Below, one piece after another: positions 1-10,116 of a stretch of DNA of 64,000 nucleotides. The notes beneath the pieces are model-generated. The model made no database searches, was not told the origin of the DNA, and saw only the letters and a program-made list of their open reading frames with translations. Source of the stretch: Knufia peltigerae (Eukaryota; Ascomycota; Eurotiomycetes; Chaetothyriales; Trichomeriaceae); assembly GCA_030247855.1 (NCBI GenBank), contig JAPDRN010000025.1:62001-126000 (forward strand), in the 5' to 3' direction. Position 1 is the stretch's first letter. Every line of letters starts with the position of its first letter. A program made the translations under genes and the position numbers.

Positions 1-219
1 GGCCTCCGCAATCTGCTTTCTAGTTTCCTCCAGGCCTGTAAGATCGATATCTGCTAAAAACAAGCGCCGACATCCTTCTTTCGCAAATGTCACGGCAGTA
101 CCTCGACCGATACCTAGGAGACTAGGCTTAGCACTCTTGAAAGTCAGCTCTAATGAGTGCATTAACTCACCTGAGGCGGCACCGGTGATCAGGCAGACTC
201 CAGGAAGTGGAATTGACAT
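1..219 (-). CDS. Short-chain dehydrogenase/reductase, N-terminal part (cut by window start)
   Basis: This is the first part of a classical SDR; the rest lies left of the window. The ATG is at 219. Exon 1 (171-219) encodes MSIPLPGVCLITGAAS. A 57-bp intron (114-170, GTGAGT...TAG) interrupts the glycine-rich loop, and exon 2 (1-113) continues GIGRGTAV. Together they give the NAD(P)-binding TGxxxGIG motif. The end of beta-2 reads LFLADID, and an Asp there usually favours NAD(H). The substrate cannot be told because the active site is outside the window. The gene is divergent from a second SDR starting at 567, which has an intron at the same place in the same phase, so the two are probably duplicates. 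Confidence 0.85.
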   Translation of the reverse strand, partial: MSIPLPGVCLITGAASGELMHSLELTFKSAKPSLLGIGRGTAVTFAKEGCRRLFLADIDLTGLEETRKQIAEA

Positions 220-566
220 TGACGATGGCTGAGCTCTGGCGCAAAGAAGCTAATCGGTCAGAACATCACTTGTCCTTCCAAAGCATGCATCAATTTGTAC
301 TTATAGAGTTGTTGTTTCGTGATGATAAACTTAGGATTTGGCGGCCCGGGACACATGGACCGAGGAGAGGGGAATATCTCCATCCACCGCGGACTGGCGG
401 CAGCACACAATATAGTCGCCGAAGCCGAGGCAGAATTGGTGATCTTGCTTTTGTGCGGCGACCGACGATGCAATTGAGGCATAATTGAGGCTATATCTTT
501 GTATCCTAACTAGACGGCTCCCTCTAACTAATCTACATCGTACATTCACCTCGCCTAGGTAACTTG
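220..566. promoter_or_regulatory. Divergent SDR intergenic region
   Basis: These 347 bp separate the start codons of the two divergent SDR genes and must hold both promoters. I see no clear TATA box or repeated motif. The open frames crossing it on both strands resemble no protein family I recognise. Confidence 0.4.
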
Positions 567-1479
567 ATGGCGATGTTTCCGGGTGTCGCTGTGGTGATCG
601 GGGCTGGATCAGGTAGACCTTCACTATCAACTCGCCATGCAAGACCAGACCATGACTGAATTCAACAGGGGATGGGCGAGCAGTCGCCCACTTACTTGTA
701 CAGAGTGGTTGTAAGAAAATGGTTCTAGGGGATCCGGATGACATCAAGCTTGCGAAGACGGTGGAGGAGTGCCGGGCTCTAGGAAGTCCTGGTCACCGCA
801 TATCAAGCAAAAGAATCGACACACGAGATCCTGACACCGTGCACGAGTTTATCGCCTTTGCAGTTACAACATTTGGAAGGATTGATTATTGTACTAACTG
901 CGAGAGACCGGACGGTTTGGCAGGCCAGAGTTTGGACATTGACCTAGCAGAATTCTCTAAGTTCGGGCCAGGTTGGCAGAGAGGAGTAAGTTTCTCCTGA
1001 TAACAACGGCCAATACTGTTGTATTTCGCCATTTCTTACTAGAGATTGATTGATAGGTCTGGCTTTCGATGCGAGCTGAAGTGCGTCAATTTCTGGTTCA
1101 AAATGAAAAGGGGCAAAAAGCTTCGGCGAGTATAGTGAACGTCGCAGCCGCGCAGGGTCTTGGTAGTGAGCTAGGATTTCCTTCGTTTTGTGCTGGTGCC
1201 CACGGCATTGTCGGCATGAGCCGGGCAACTGCGCTGGATCATCTTGAGGACGGCATTCGGATCAACTGTGTATGCCCGTATCCTCCTCGCCAAACCGCCC
1301 CCGAAACTCGGCAAGATAGCAAAGCATTGCGACATCGCTTGCCACTGCCCCCCCTTGGTCGCGACATTACTTCAGAAGAGGTGGCGCAAGCTGTAATTTT
1401 CTTGCTCGGAGAGTCATCAAGTGCAATCACAGGAGTTGAGTTGCCCGTCGATGGGGGCTGGTCTCTAACACATCTTTGA
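567..1479 (+). CDS. SDR-fold protein lacking the catalytic Ser-Tyr-Lys (probable pseudoenzyme)
   Basis: Three exons (567-612, 669-985, 1057-1479) join in frame to 261 residues, the normal SDR length. Introns are canonical (GTAGAC...CAG and GTAAGT...TAG). The fold is recognisable: VVIGAGSGDGRA stands where TGxxxGIG is expected, then VLGDPDD, and the C-terminal half has INCVCP and ending PVDGGW. The active site is gone. The usual Ser is Ala152 (in NVAAAQG), the Tyr is Phe165 and the Lys is Ala169 (PSFCAGAHG instead of YxASKHG). The Thr of the cofactor motif is Ile. The frame is fully open and splicing intact, so this looks like a conserved non-catalytic SDR fold or a recently neutralised copy, not a broken gene. 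Its neighbour at 1-219 is a likely paralog. Confidence 0.8.
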
Positions 1480-1694
1480 GTGATGGGCAACGGTGACGTT
1501 CTGTTCGTCTTGGGCAATAGTAACAATTCAGCCTGCAGAGTGCGGCAAGAAGATGGACAGGTAATGCGCACTTGGCTATATTATAGACTGGACTAAAAGA
1601 CTGCTAGCGGTGGATAAATGACAATGAAACCTTTGTTCCAGCTCACTAGACATGAAGAGGACCTCTCTGATGATCAAGCGGAATAGATGCCCTA

Positions 1695-3615
1695 CTAGAC
1701 TTTGGTCTTTGAGCTAGTCACTGTCTTCTTGTAAAGGTCGCGTAGATCCCGCTTAAGATACTTCCCACTGGCTGTCTGAGGCAGATCTGATATAAACACA
1801 ACGCCGCCGGCCAATTGTTTGTATTTTGCCAGACGCTTGGCGGCATACTTTTTGACCTGGTTTTCGCTCGGGCGGTCGACATCATTCCCTTCTTTCCTCA
1901 CAACGAAAGCCCGAGGAAGCTCTCCGTCCAAAGGATTGGGGGCCGGAATCCCGATGACTGCGGCGGCAGCAATCAAAGGATGTGACATCAGCACAGCTTC
2001 AAGTTCTGCTGGTGCGACCTGAAACCCCCGGACCTTGATTAGTTCCTATATCTATTGCATCAGAAGCTGTGTCAAGAAGACGGAAGAAGCCGTGCCTTTT
2101 TCCTGTCCACAATGTACCATTTTCTGGTCTTTTCATCACAGTACGCAATATCACCCGTACGGAACCATCGTTCAGAAAAGGATGAGGCGTTTGCATCCGG
2201 GTTGTCAAGGTATCCTTGAATTACAGTTGGACCTTGGATCCATATCTCCCCAGGTGTATTGTAAGCCCGGATCGTCTGGTCGTGCTCATCCACGAGTCGT
2301 TTCAATAGTCAACACAACCAATTGTCAGATAGGGGATAGATCATTAACTCACTTGATCTCAAGGTTTGGTAGGAAATAGCCGACACTGCCATCGGTATCT
2401 CGCTCTGGCCATGGATGGCAAGCTCCGATACAACTGATCTCGGTCATACCATAACAAGGATTCACACAACCCTCAGGATGCATCAGAGTCGAAAACTTGT
2501 CCTGAGACAGAAGATCTATCTTGGCACCACCTGTCATACCAGACCGTAGACTTCTCAAGGAGTATTTCTTAGTCAATGGTGACTGAATAATTGACTGAAT
2601 GATTGGCGGCACCACAAACAACTCGGATACCTCATATTTCTCGGTAAAGCGAAGGAAATCCACGAGGTGAAATCTCTTCATTATATAGGCGATATGGCCT
2701 GAGCGTAGTGGGGTTACATGGGCCATTATAGCCATGGCGGCATGGAAAAATGGTAGACAAAGAATTCGTTTCACCTAAAAGAAGTAAGCACTTCAGAATT
2801 TACACGTTAATAGGCCAAGGAGCTGACTCTATATGGCTTCGATACTTGCTCTTGAAGCAGAGTATGTTGAGCTACTAGGTTGTAATGCGACAGCAAGGCG
2901 GCCTTAGGCAACCCCGTTGTTCCAGAGCTGAAGAGGATACAGGCAGGCGTTGACTGTGCCACAGACAGGTCGTCAAATCGCTCCCAGTCTTCCTCTCCAT
3001 GCTGTAGCAGTTTGTGCCACGATGTTGGATGGAGACTCTCTTGCACTTGGGAATCAAACGTAAGCACATTCCGTTCTAGAATGCCGCATGCTTTTGCGGC
3101 TCTGAAGACCTCTGCGTATAAGTCTGGCTGTGCGATGACCAGTTTTGTTCTGGAAGTTTTAAGATGATGTTGTAGCTCGTAGTTGGTGTAGCCTGGATTT
3201 GTACCTGTCCAACAAAGTCCTGCGCCCACAATTGCTAGGACGAGACACGAGTAATATAGCTGACTTCCACTTCAGCAGATGCTGCACTTCCAGAAATATC
3301 GGCTTGCTTTACACTTACGTTGTTGAAAGAGTGCACGCAAATACAGTCGCCCTTCTCCAACGATGCTGCTCGAAGCCCAGCGATGAGACCTCGTATCAAA
3401 TGCTTTGCTTGCCTCCGGGATAGGGAGCGCGTCGGGTCCACAGCATCAATATATATCTGAACACATTGAGATCAGGTAGTTGGACATCCAGCAGACTCAC
3501 TAACTGGTTCATCTGATGAATATTTTGGTTCGTCGAAAATCCAAGATAGAAGATCTTTTGTCGAGATCGCCACATTACTCGTAGGCTTAAAAAGAGCATC
3601 CTGATCAATTTCCAT
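1695..3615 (-). CDS. Acyl-CoA synthetase, 4-coumarate:CoA ligase-like (ANL family), splice-damaged
   Basis: An AMP-forming ligase that would activate an aryl or fatty acid to its CoA ester. Exons read on the minus strand: 3505-3615, 3319-3456, 2828-3259, 2353-2774, 2096-about 2302, 1695-2045. Motifs in order: GAGLCWTGTNPGYT; the P-loop SSGTTGLPK; YGMTE; RWFRTGDIAY; the hinge VDRKKELIKVRGFQ; and the catalytic-lysine motif QTASGKYLKR. The first three introns are canonical. The fourth (about 2303-2352) has a GTGAGT donor but no AG before coding resumes, and the phases do not match. The fifth (2046-2095) needs a GC donor (AAG/GCACGG). The gene may therefore be decaying or spliced unusually. It ends in KTKV, not a clear PTS1. 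The ATG at 3615 is the best start; the region upstream is weak. Confidence 0.72.
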
Positions 3616-4330
3616 TTCGCCAGGCTTCCGGGTGGCAGGTGTTGGGCAAATTGTGATGTTATGTTAGCTGATATGGTGGATAGTAACAATCTACAAACCC
3701 AATGTTGCGAGAGATTGGAAGTACGAATTACAAGAGGGATCAATCGTTTATACTAGACTAGAATGGTCGAGATAATGTACATGACTTTCCATGTCAACCC
3801 TATGCGAACAAATATATGTGTTGCAGGCTAAACTCGATTTGTCACAATATCACCTTGATGGTCACACGGCTGGCTTCTCCATCAGCCACATTTCAGGCGT
3901 TCTCGGGCCCGAGACCGAGCACACTAACCAGTTACCGACCCACCGAGCCTCAGGCCGTTGAATAAGAAGACTAACGCACGATGCGGTAGGTTGTCGATCG
4001 TACTGAACTGCAAGCGGGCTCGTTTACGCTGACTAAAATGCGTGAGAAACATCTTGTTTCACTGCTCTGCCCAAGAATTGGGTAGGAAAGGGAAATGTCA
4101 AAAACTGCTTCCTATCATAGCCAGATATCTGCCAATGGCAAAGGGGAAATGGTAGAGATCAACAAATGACTCAGCCAAATGTCTGAGCGTGGAATGAAAT
4201 GTGAACAATCTCTGTTGGACCTGGACGGTCTCTGGGAGGATGTCTAATTCATTCCGCAGAGGTAGCTGGAGCACGAGGGCGCGAGAAGTCGGAGATGTTT
4301 TCCCACGATCCCTCTGACATATCTAGAGTG
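3616..4330. other. Intergenic region with a 14-bp perfect palindrome
   Basis: This 715-bp gap lies between the ligase start codon and the stop codon of the next transporter. It contains the perfect palindrome TCTCGGGCCCGAGA at 3901-3914, about 290 bp upstream of the ligase ATG. No gene is recognised in it. Confidence 0.5.
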
Positions 4331-6119
4331 CTAGAGTACCTCCTCTTTGAGGTTTGTGACTGCTTTCTCTTGCTCTGGGGATACCGGCAAACTTTCAAGA
4401 GCTGATGTATCCTCGGCAGTTGCGTCTCCAAATGCTTTACTGATCTCCTCCAATGTCAAGCCTTTAGTCTGAGCACCAGTTAGCACTTTCAATGATGTTT
4501 TACCAGAGGGGGTGTCATACCTCAGGAAAGTACAAGAAAACCACTGTCGCCATCAAAGCAGTGAAACAAATGAAGACTAGGTAGAATTTCCTATGGTTGA
4601 GGTCAGTGTTGCTGAAAAGAGTAAGTAGATCCCGGGCACAGGGAACCATTTGATGTTCTCAAAGGCTATTGCAGCAGCACCATTGAGAATAGCCGACCAC
4701 ATCTGAACGGCAGATAATGCTATTCCGACACCGAGGGCTCTCCAGCCAGCGGGGAAGATCTCCGAGGAGTACACAAAAGACGGGCATTCGACCCCGGCCG
4801 CGAAACTGAAGCGCATCAGAACTGGGTCCTCCATGCTCGAGATACCTGCGTAATCCACTTACAAGCACACGAAAAGGAAGATGAAGAAGGTCGCGGCAGC
4901 ATTCCCCGATGTGGAATCTTGGTCGGCGTAGATCGCAGTCAGGATGACTTCCATGATGAGGCAAAACAAGCAACCCAGAAGTCCGAGGACTGCCATATGA
5001 GTTATTACTAGCAAAGGCAAGGATGTAAGAAGGGCATACCGAGCTGTTTGACGCGGCCAAGTTTGTCCGTCAGGATGCCTCCGAGGAAATTGAAGAGCAT
5101 GAGGAGAGTAGTCCACACTCCGGCTAAGATGCCCTGCAGGAATGCACTGAAGCCCAGTCTCCCATATATGACAGACGAGTAAGCTAGAGAGGGTCAGTCT
5201 CCACGGAAACTTCAGTAGGATCGCACTTCCTCACTCAGAATTACGATCGAGCCACTAGATTGCGAGGCCGTATTCACCAGGAACCCGAAGACGAAACGCT
5301 TCCGTAGGTGAGGATCTCGCAGGCCATCCCAAAGAGATCGCCTGTTCTGGGCTTCAAGGTCGAGCTGGGCTTTGATGGTGCGAAACTCCGCGAGTGCGTA
5401 CGCGTTGGAAGGGTCTGTCCGGTCCCGGTGAAGCCGCATGATTGTCTTCTCTGCTTTGTCAATCTCACCAGCCAAGTACACTGTTTGTTGTCAGAAGTGA
5501 CAGTGGTGCGAGAATTTTGATACTTACGCCAACGAGGACTCTCTGGGAGGAACGGGACAATGCACAACATAAACAATGGTGAGACGCATTGCAGGGCCAG
5601 AGGGACTCGCCAGCCAGCCTGGCCGGGCACGTTGAAAAAGGCGACGCCTATCCATTGTGCTACAGCAAACCCTGCTCCCACCACGGCGGCATGGAGTCCG
5701 ACCAGGAAGCCTCTGTTATGTGCAGGTGCCACCTCGGCTTGGTACAGTGGACAACCGGGAAGAAAGTGTCCGATTCCCACGCCAGTCACAACCCGCGCAA
5801 CACACATCATAGCATTGTGGGTTGTTCCTGCTTGTAAAGCTCCGCCAACGATGACAAGAACAGAGCCTACTCCGAGCGGGAAGCGTCGACCCAATCTGGA
5901 CGAGGAAATTGGATAGAGGCAGCATCCGACAAAGCCTCCAACATAGAGCAAGGCATTGAACGCCGCAATGAGGGAGTTTGCGTGAGATGCGTTGGGCCCT
6001 TCGGGGTCGAGATCCAGATATTCGAAAAACTCAGCATGGGTAAAGATATTCGCCAAAATCGACGCACAGTAGCCGTAGCTGAAACTTCCAAAGGTAACGG
6101 CTAGGACAACCTGGGTCAT
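4331..6119 (-). CDS. MFS sugar transporter (fungal hexose/sugar porter family)
   Basis: A 12-helix plasma-membrane sugar:proton symporter of the fungal sugar-porter family. Seven exons with six canonical short introns can be followed. The N-terminal half has SFSYGYCASI in TM1, LDPEGP, SSSRLGRRF after TM2 and VGIGHFLPGCPLYQAE in TM4-5. PESPRW closes TM6. The C-terminal half has GRLGFSAFLQGI, DKLGR, FAAGVECPSFVYSSEIFP and the signature PETKGLTLEEI. The protein ends in a short hydrophilic tail with the stop at 4331. The ATG at 6119 lies directly before TM1; a further short upstream exon, as in the paralog at 10117-12231, is possible but I could not place one. The substrate is unknown; neighbouring glycosidases make a plant-derived sugar plausible. 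Confidence 0.85.
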
Positions 6120-6763
6120 AGTCAGTATATAGCTACAGAAACAACCTTAGTGAACATGCCAACAGATATGAGGATGTGACGTCGTGCATGATGGATCAAG
6201 GGTCCCACTCTGGGGTTCGCTAGAATCTGGGGCCTGGACACGAGGAGATGGGGGTCGCCACGCCGGGACTTTTATAAAGTACATTGCGAGAGAAAATGAT
6301 TGCGGAGATCTACTTGATCAGGGGAACTATGAGTTGCAGAACTCGGAGACTCGGCTTCGGCACCGAGCTTGGGTAAATGGCTATGGCGAAACCACCTCAA
6401 TTTACAAAAGCTGGAGATTTGAGTTATTTCCCCGAGACCGGTGCTCTATGAGGAAATCTCCTGCTCGGTCACGCTCTGCATATGGAGAGCTAATTGTATG
6501 TGGACGATTATGAGTTAGAAGGTGAGTCGATATACTAGAGGAGGGAGATGAGAAATACAACATAAAGGAACAATCGTTAAGGAGGCCAACTACGCAGTTC
6601 AGATATCAGAGTACGCTCTGCCTGCTCGACCTGCTTTATAAATGGCGAGTAGAGTAGCCAAGCGTCTGCGACCAAGACCTACCTTGGACAGCCTTTTCAC
6701 TCTCCAATAGCCAACAGCCCCGATACTAGCCCGTGCTATCTAGCCTGCATCCATGTGTCATCC
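6120..6763. other. Intergenic region, no gene seen
   Basis: These 644 bp lie between two minus-strand transporter genes and should hold the promoter of the gene ending at 4331 and the 3' region of the gene starting at 8515. The one 109-codon plus-strand frame here has no recognisable similarity or coding bias. Confidence 0.4.
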
Positions 6764-8515
6764 TTAACCCTCGCTTTTCAGTACTGATTCCTGTTCCTCG
6801 GCCACCGGAGTATCCTTGAGTTCAGTACTGGCAAATTGGCCTAGGTCCATGCGTGGTAGGCGTTTGGCGACTCGAGGCGGGTCGAAGATGCTTTTTGAGG
6901 CGGCAAATATTTGGTCAATCTCCTCGAGCGACCGGTTGCTGGTCTCGGGGAAGAAGAAGTAGACGATAGGTACCCACAAGGCATTTAGCACGGCATAGAC
7001 GATGAAGTAGCGCCAGTGGATGCTGGTGAAGGCGACAGGAGTGACCTCGACGACTAAGAAGTTGAAAATCCACGAGGTTGCAGTGGCAATGCCAGCCACC
7101 GCCATGCGCTCCTTGCTGGGCGCAATTTCGGACGCGTAGAGGAAGGGTATCCCCAAATATCCAACCGTGTAGATGACATAGTAGAGAAAGAGCACGAAGA
7201 CGGCGGCATCCAACGCGGACTTGTTGTTCGGATGAGAGATCAAGGCGGCGGCAAGAATGAAGCAGATACTCTGCCCGCCGGCGCCGATAATGAGCAGGGT
7301 CCGGCGGCCGTAGCGGTCGACGGCAAAGGCGCAAATCAGTGCGCCGAGTAGCATGGCGAACTGTGAGCTGGCACCGAGTAGCGAGGACATCTGGGTGCTG
7401 AACCCGAGCTGCTGGGTGTACAGGGTGTCAACGTAGTATGAGATGCCATTGATACCTGTGAGCTGCAACATCATCTGAACCATCATGCCAATCACGACGC
7501 GATGGAAGGTGCGCTGCCTTCCCATGGTGAAGACACTCTTGATAGTCGTGTGGCCAGACAGGTCGAGCGACGCGTTGATGTTTTGCATCTCCATTTCCAC
7601 GACCTCGTCGCTGTTGTGCAACCGGTGTAGGATCTCTCGCGCCTCGGTGGTTTTCCCCATCTTGGTCAGCCAGCGCGGCGACTCCGGTATGAGGAAGATG
7701 GTTGACATACTGATCGCAGCAAACAGGACCGGGAAGGCGAGCGGTATCCTCCACGACGCGGACGACTTAATGAAGAAGCAGCCATAGTCGATCCAGAGGG
7801 ACGAGATTAGGCCCAAGCTGCTGAAGATGCCAAACGCCGACACGTGCGACCCTCGGCTGCTAGCCTTTGAGAGCTCCGACTGCCACACACTCACGGTGGC
7901 GATGATGCCTCCAGACCCGAAACCCAGGACCGCACGACCAATGGCAAACTGGGCGAGGGTAAAGGACGATGCACTTATGATGGCGCCCAGCGCGTTGAAC
8001 AAACAGGCGAACCAAGTGGTCCATCGCCTCCCTATCTTGTCACCTCCAAAGGTGCAAAGTAAAGCGCCGAACGTGCCGATGAGGGTGTAGAGGCCGACAA
8101 TGGTGCCTGTCCAGACGGATCAGAACATGTTGCAGTTGGATGCTCACCAGAGTTTGAGAACATACCTTGCAGAGTTGCGTTATGCCGCTGCTTGGCCCCT
8201 TCAGTATTGAGGGTATCAATAGCTGGGAACTGACGGTTGAAAGACTGGTTCGACATGTCAGCGACCGAATACAACCACGCAGCGTTTTGTAGGAAGATGC
8301 AGTACCTCCAGAATCAGAGTTCCGCCAACTCCGACATTGTTGAACCTGGGCACATGAAGTATCGTCAGCGATCATTTCGTGCTGGCTTCTGGCTCAAGCA
8401 GCTTGACCGAAAGAGACTCGACGTACCCAAACTGAAGAATCGTCACGCAGGACACTCCCCAGATGGCGGCGTGAAGCCGCGAGCCTCGTAGACTTTCGAT
8501 GCCACTATATTTCAT
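6764..8515 (-). CDS. MFS sugar transporter (lactose permease/hexose type)
   Basis: A 12-TM sugar porter. A large 3' exon encodes most of the protein and three small 5' exons complete it: MKYSGIESL to QFG; FNNVGVGGTLILE; and SFNRQFPAID to NATLQG. All junctions are GT-AG and in frame. Motifs: GDKIGRRWTTW between TM2 and TM3, PESPRWL after TM6, DRYGRRTLL in the second half, PFLYASEIAPSKERM and FFPETSNRSLEEID at the C-terminus. The QLTGINGISYYVDTLY stretch in TM7 is typical of hexose-like porters. The cytosolic tail is about 45 residues. The ATG at 8515 starts a short hydrophilic leader before TM1. It is the second of three tandem minus-strand transporters and is less related to the other two, which are close to each other. 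Confidence 0.88.
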
Positions 8516-10116
8516 CTTGTTGGGACGATGGGAACCCAAAAAAGGTATGCAGTGTGCTCGAGATTGTGAGAAAACAAAGATTCTGAGAGTCAGAAGAGAG
8601 TTTTATATTGCCTTGTTTCAAACGACCTGGAAGGGGCGCCAACACGTTTTCCTCCGTTGTGGACGCGGGGAAGTAAACTTAGCACAGTCTGGAGTATGGG
8701 GTATCTGGTTTTGAAGCTTCTAAGATACCAGAGAGAAGAGCCGTATTGCCAGAGGAACAGCCGTATTGCCAGAGCACAGAGCCGTATTGCCAGAAAAGCT
8801 AGTTTGCAATTGGATCCTACCTTGCGAAGCAGCCGATCTTCTTCCAGCAGTCTTACCAGCGGAAAATGCCCGGACCACTTAAGATACAGGCTTATCGTCA
8901 GAGTCCACACCGCCCGCGGGTCAAGAGAGTAGGCGGGGAGCTCAGGTGGAGGCGGGTCGGTGTTTACTGTTTGGGGTACTTTTGCTCGAGACAATCGTGA
9001 GAGATATTGGGAATGGAGTCTGAAAGGATACTTGGAGAAATTGGATACAAAGCGAAGCAATGTCTGGGTCCGTCATCAGATCATGGCCAATACCTGCCCC
9101 GCGCATGGGAGATGGAACCAGAAGCGCACAGCGGTAATGGGTCCAAAGCAAAATGACCCATTGACTGAAGCACATGAACAAACAGGCTTTAGCGAACGTC
9201 GTGCCATATGTAGCAAAGGGATATGTGCTCCGGTCCTCTTGAACCTTTTTATTTTCTGCTAGGGATGTCAAAATGACGGCGAGGTAACTAAAAGATAGTG
9301 TATGGGGATGGTGACGGTCAATTTCTGCTCATGGCGGTTCAACAGCTAAGCTCTCTTGGCTCTAGATAAGACATATGTGCCCAGGGACTAGACTGGACCA
9401 CAACGTACTTTGGAGATGTTTACTGTTGTCGGTGTGAAGGAGAAGACATTCAATATTCTTGTTGCCTGCACATCGGACAACATTATATTTCTTGACAATT
9501 AACGAGACATGCCATAATATTCCGTACACTCCTGTTCATGAATAGAGCCTCTGTCATTGTACACTGGTAGCGCTTCTCCTAGAGCCGTGGCCCGTGGTGA
9601 AATTACGACAAGATATCTCTCCCACGTACTGCGGAGCACGGTTGGCAGCAGGAGAAGAAATCCTCTTAATGGGGTGGAGGCAGATGCGGAGTAAAGTAGG
9701 CGTCTCCAATTAATACTGCAGTACTCCGTAGAGTAGACCTCATTGCATCACTTTTGTCAATCGCGCTTGACTCATAATATGTTACTTCTCGATGGTTGTG
9801 GGGTATTTGAAATTAAGCCCCCCATACCCGCCAACCGATACTTTCAATGCAGCTAAGACTTCCAGAGCCAGCGGGCAGGGTCGAGGTGCATTGCATCTCT
9901 CGCTGGCCCAGTCCAACCTTCATGTCAGGCACCAGGATAGCAGCCATGTGTCGACCCTGCGTGGAGCCAAGTAGAAATTCGCTCTGAAAGCTTGCCGTAC
10001 ATGTGGTCTTCGCATTTACACGAACTTTTATTGAAGGTCTACCATCTTGCGATATCTAACAAGGCGAGATAGTTACCAGGCAAACAGCGGCACCCGGGCT
10101 CGATGGCGTTTCCCGG
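8516..10116. other. Long intergenic region (1.6 kb)
   Basis: No gene is supported here. A minus-strand frame of 156 codons (8590-9060) runs across a local tandem repeat and shows no known domain. The decamer GTACTCCGTA occurs at 9721-9730, inside a palindromic context (TACTGCAGTA at 9714-9723). The region should contain the promoter of the transporter starting at 8515. Confidence 0.4.
8741..8794. repeat. Short tandem repeat, three copies of CCGTATTGCCAGA
   Basis: The word CCGTATTGCCAGA begins at 8741, 8761 and 8782, a period of 20-21 bp with variable spacer bases (first two copies extend to CCGTATTGCCAGAG). It lies about 230-280 bp upstream of the transporter start codon at 8515, so it is either a minisatellite or a cluster of binding sites. 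Confidence 0.8.

Noticed and set aside
207..488. 93-codon plus-strand frame between the SDR genes
   Set aside because: It overlaps the first exon of the left SDR on the other strand, and its sequence resembles no protein.
6915..7334. Long frames inside the transporter at 6764-8515
   Set aside because: They are other-frame shadows, rich in Arg and Cys, of a clear MFS protein.
8590..9060. 156-codon minus-strand frame
   Set aside because: Its C-terminal part is generated by the CCGTATTGCCAGA repeat and no domain is recognisable.
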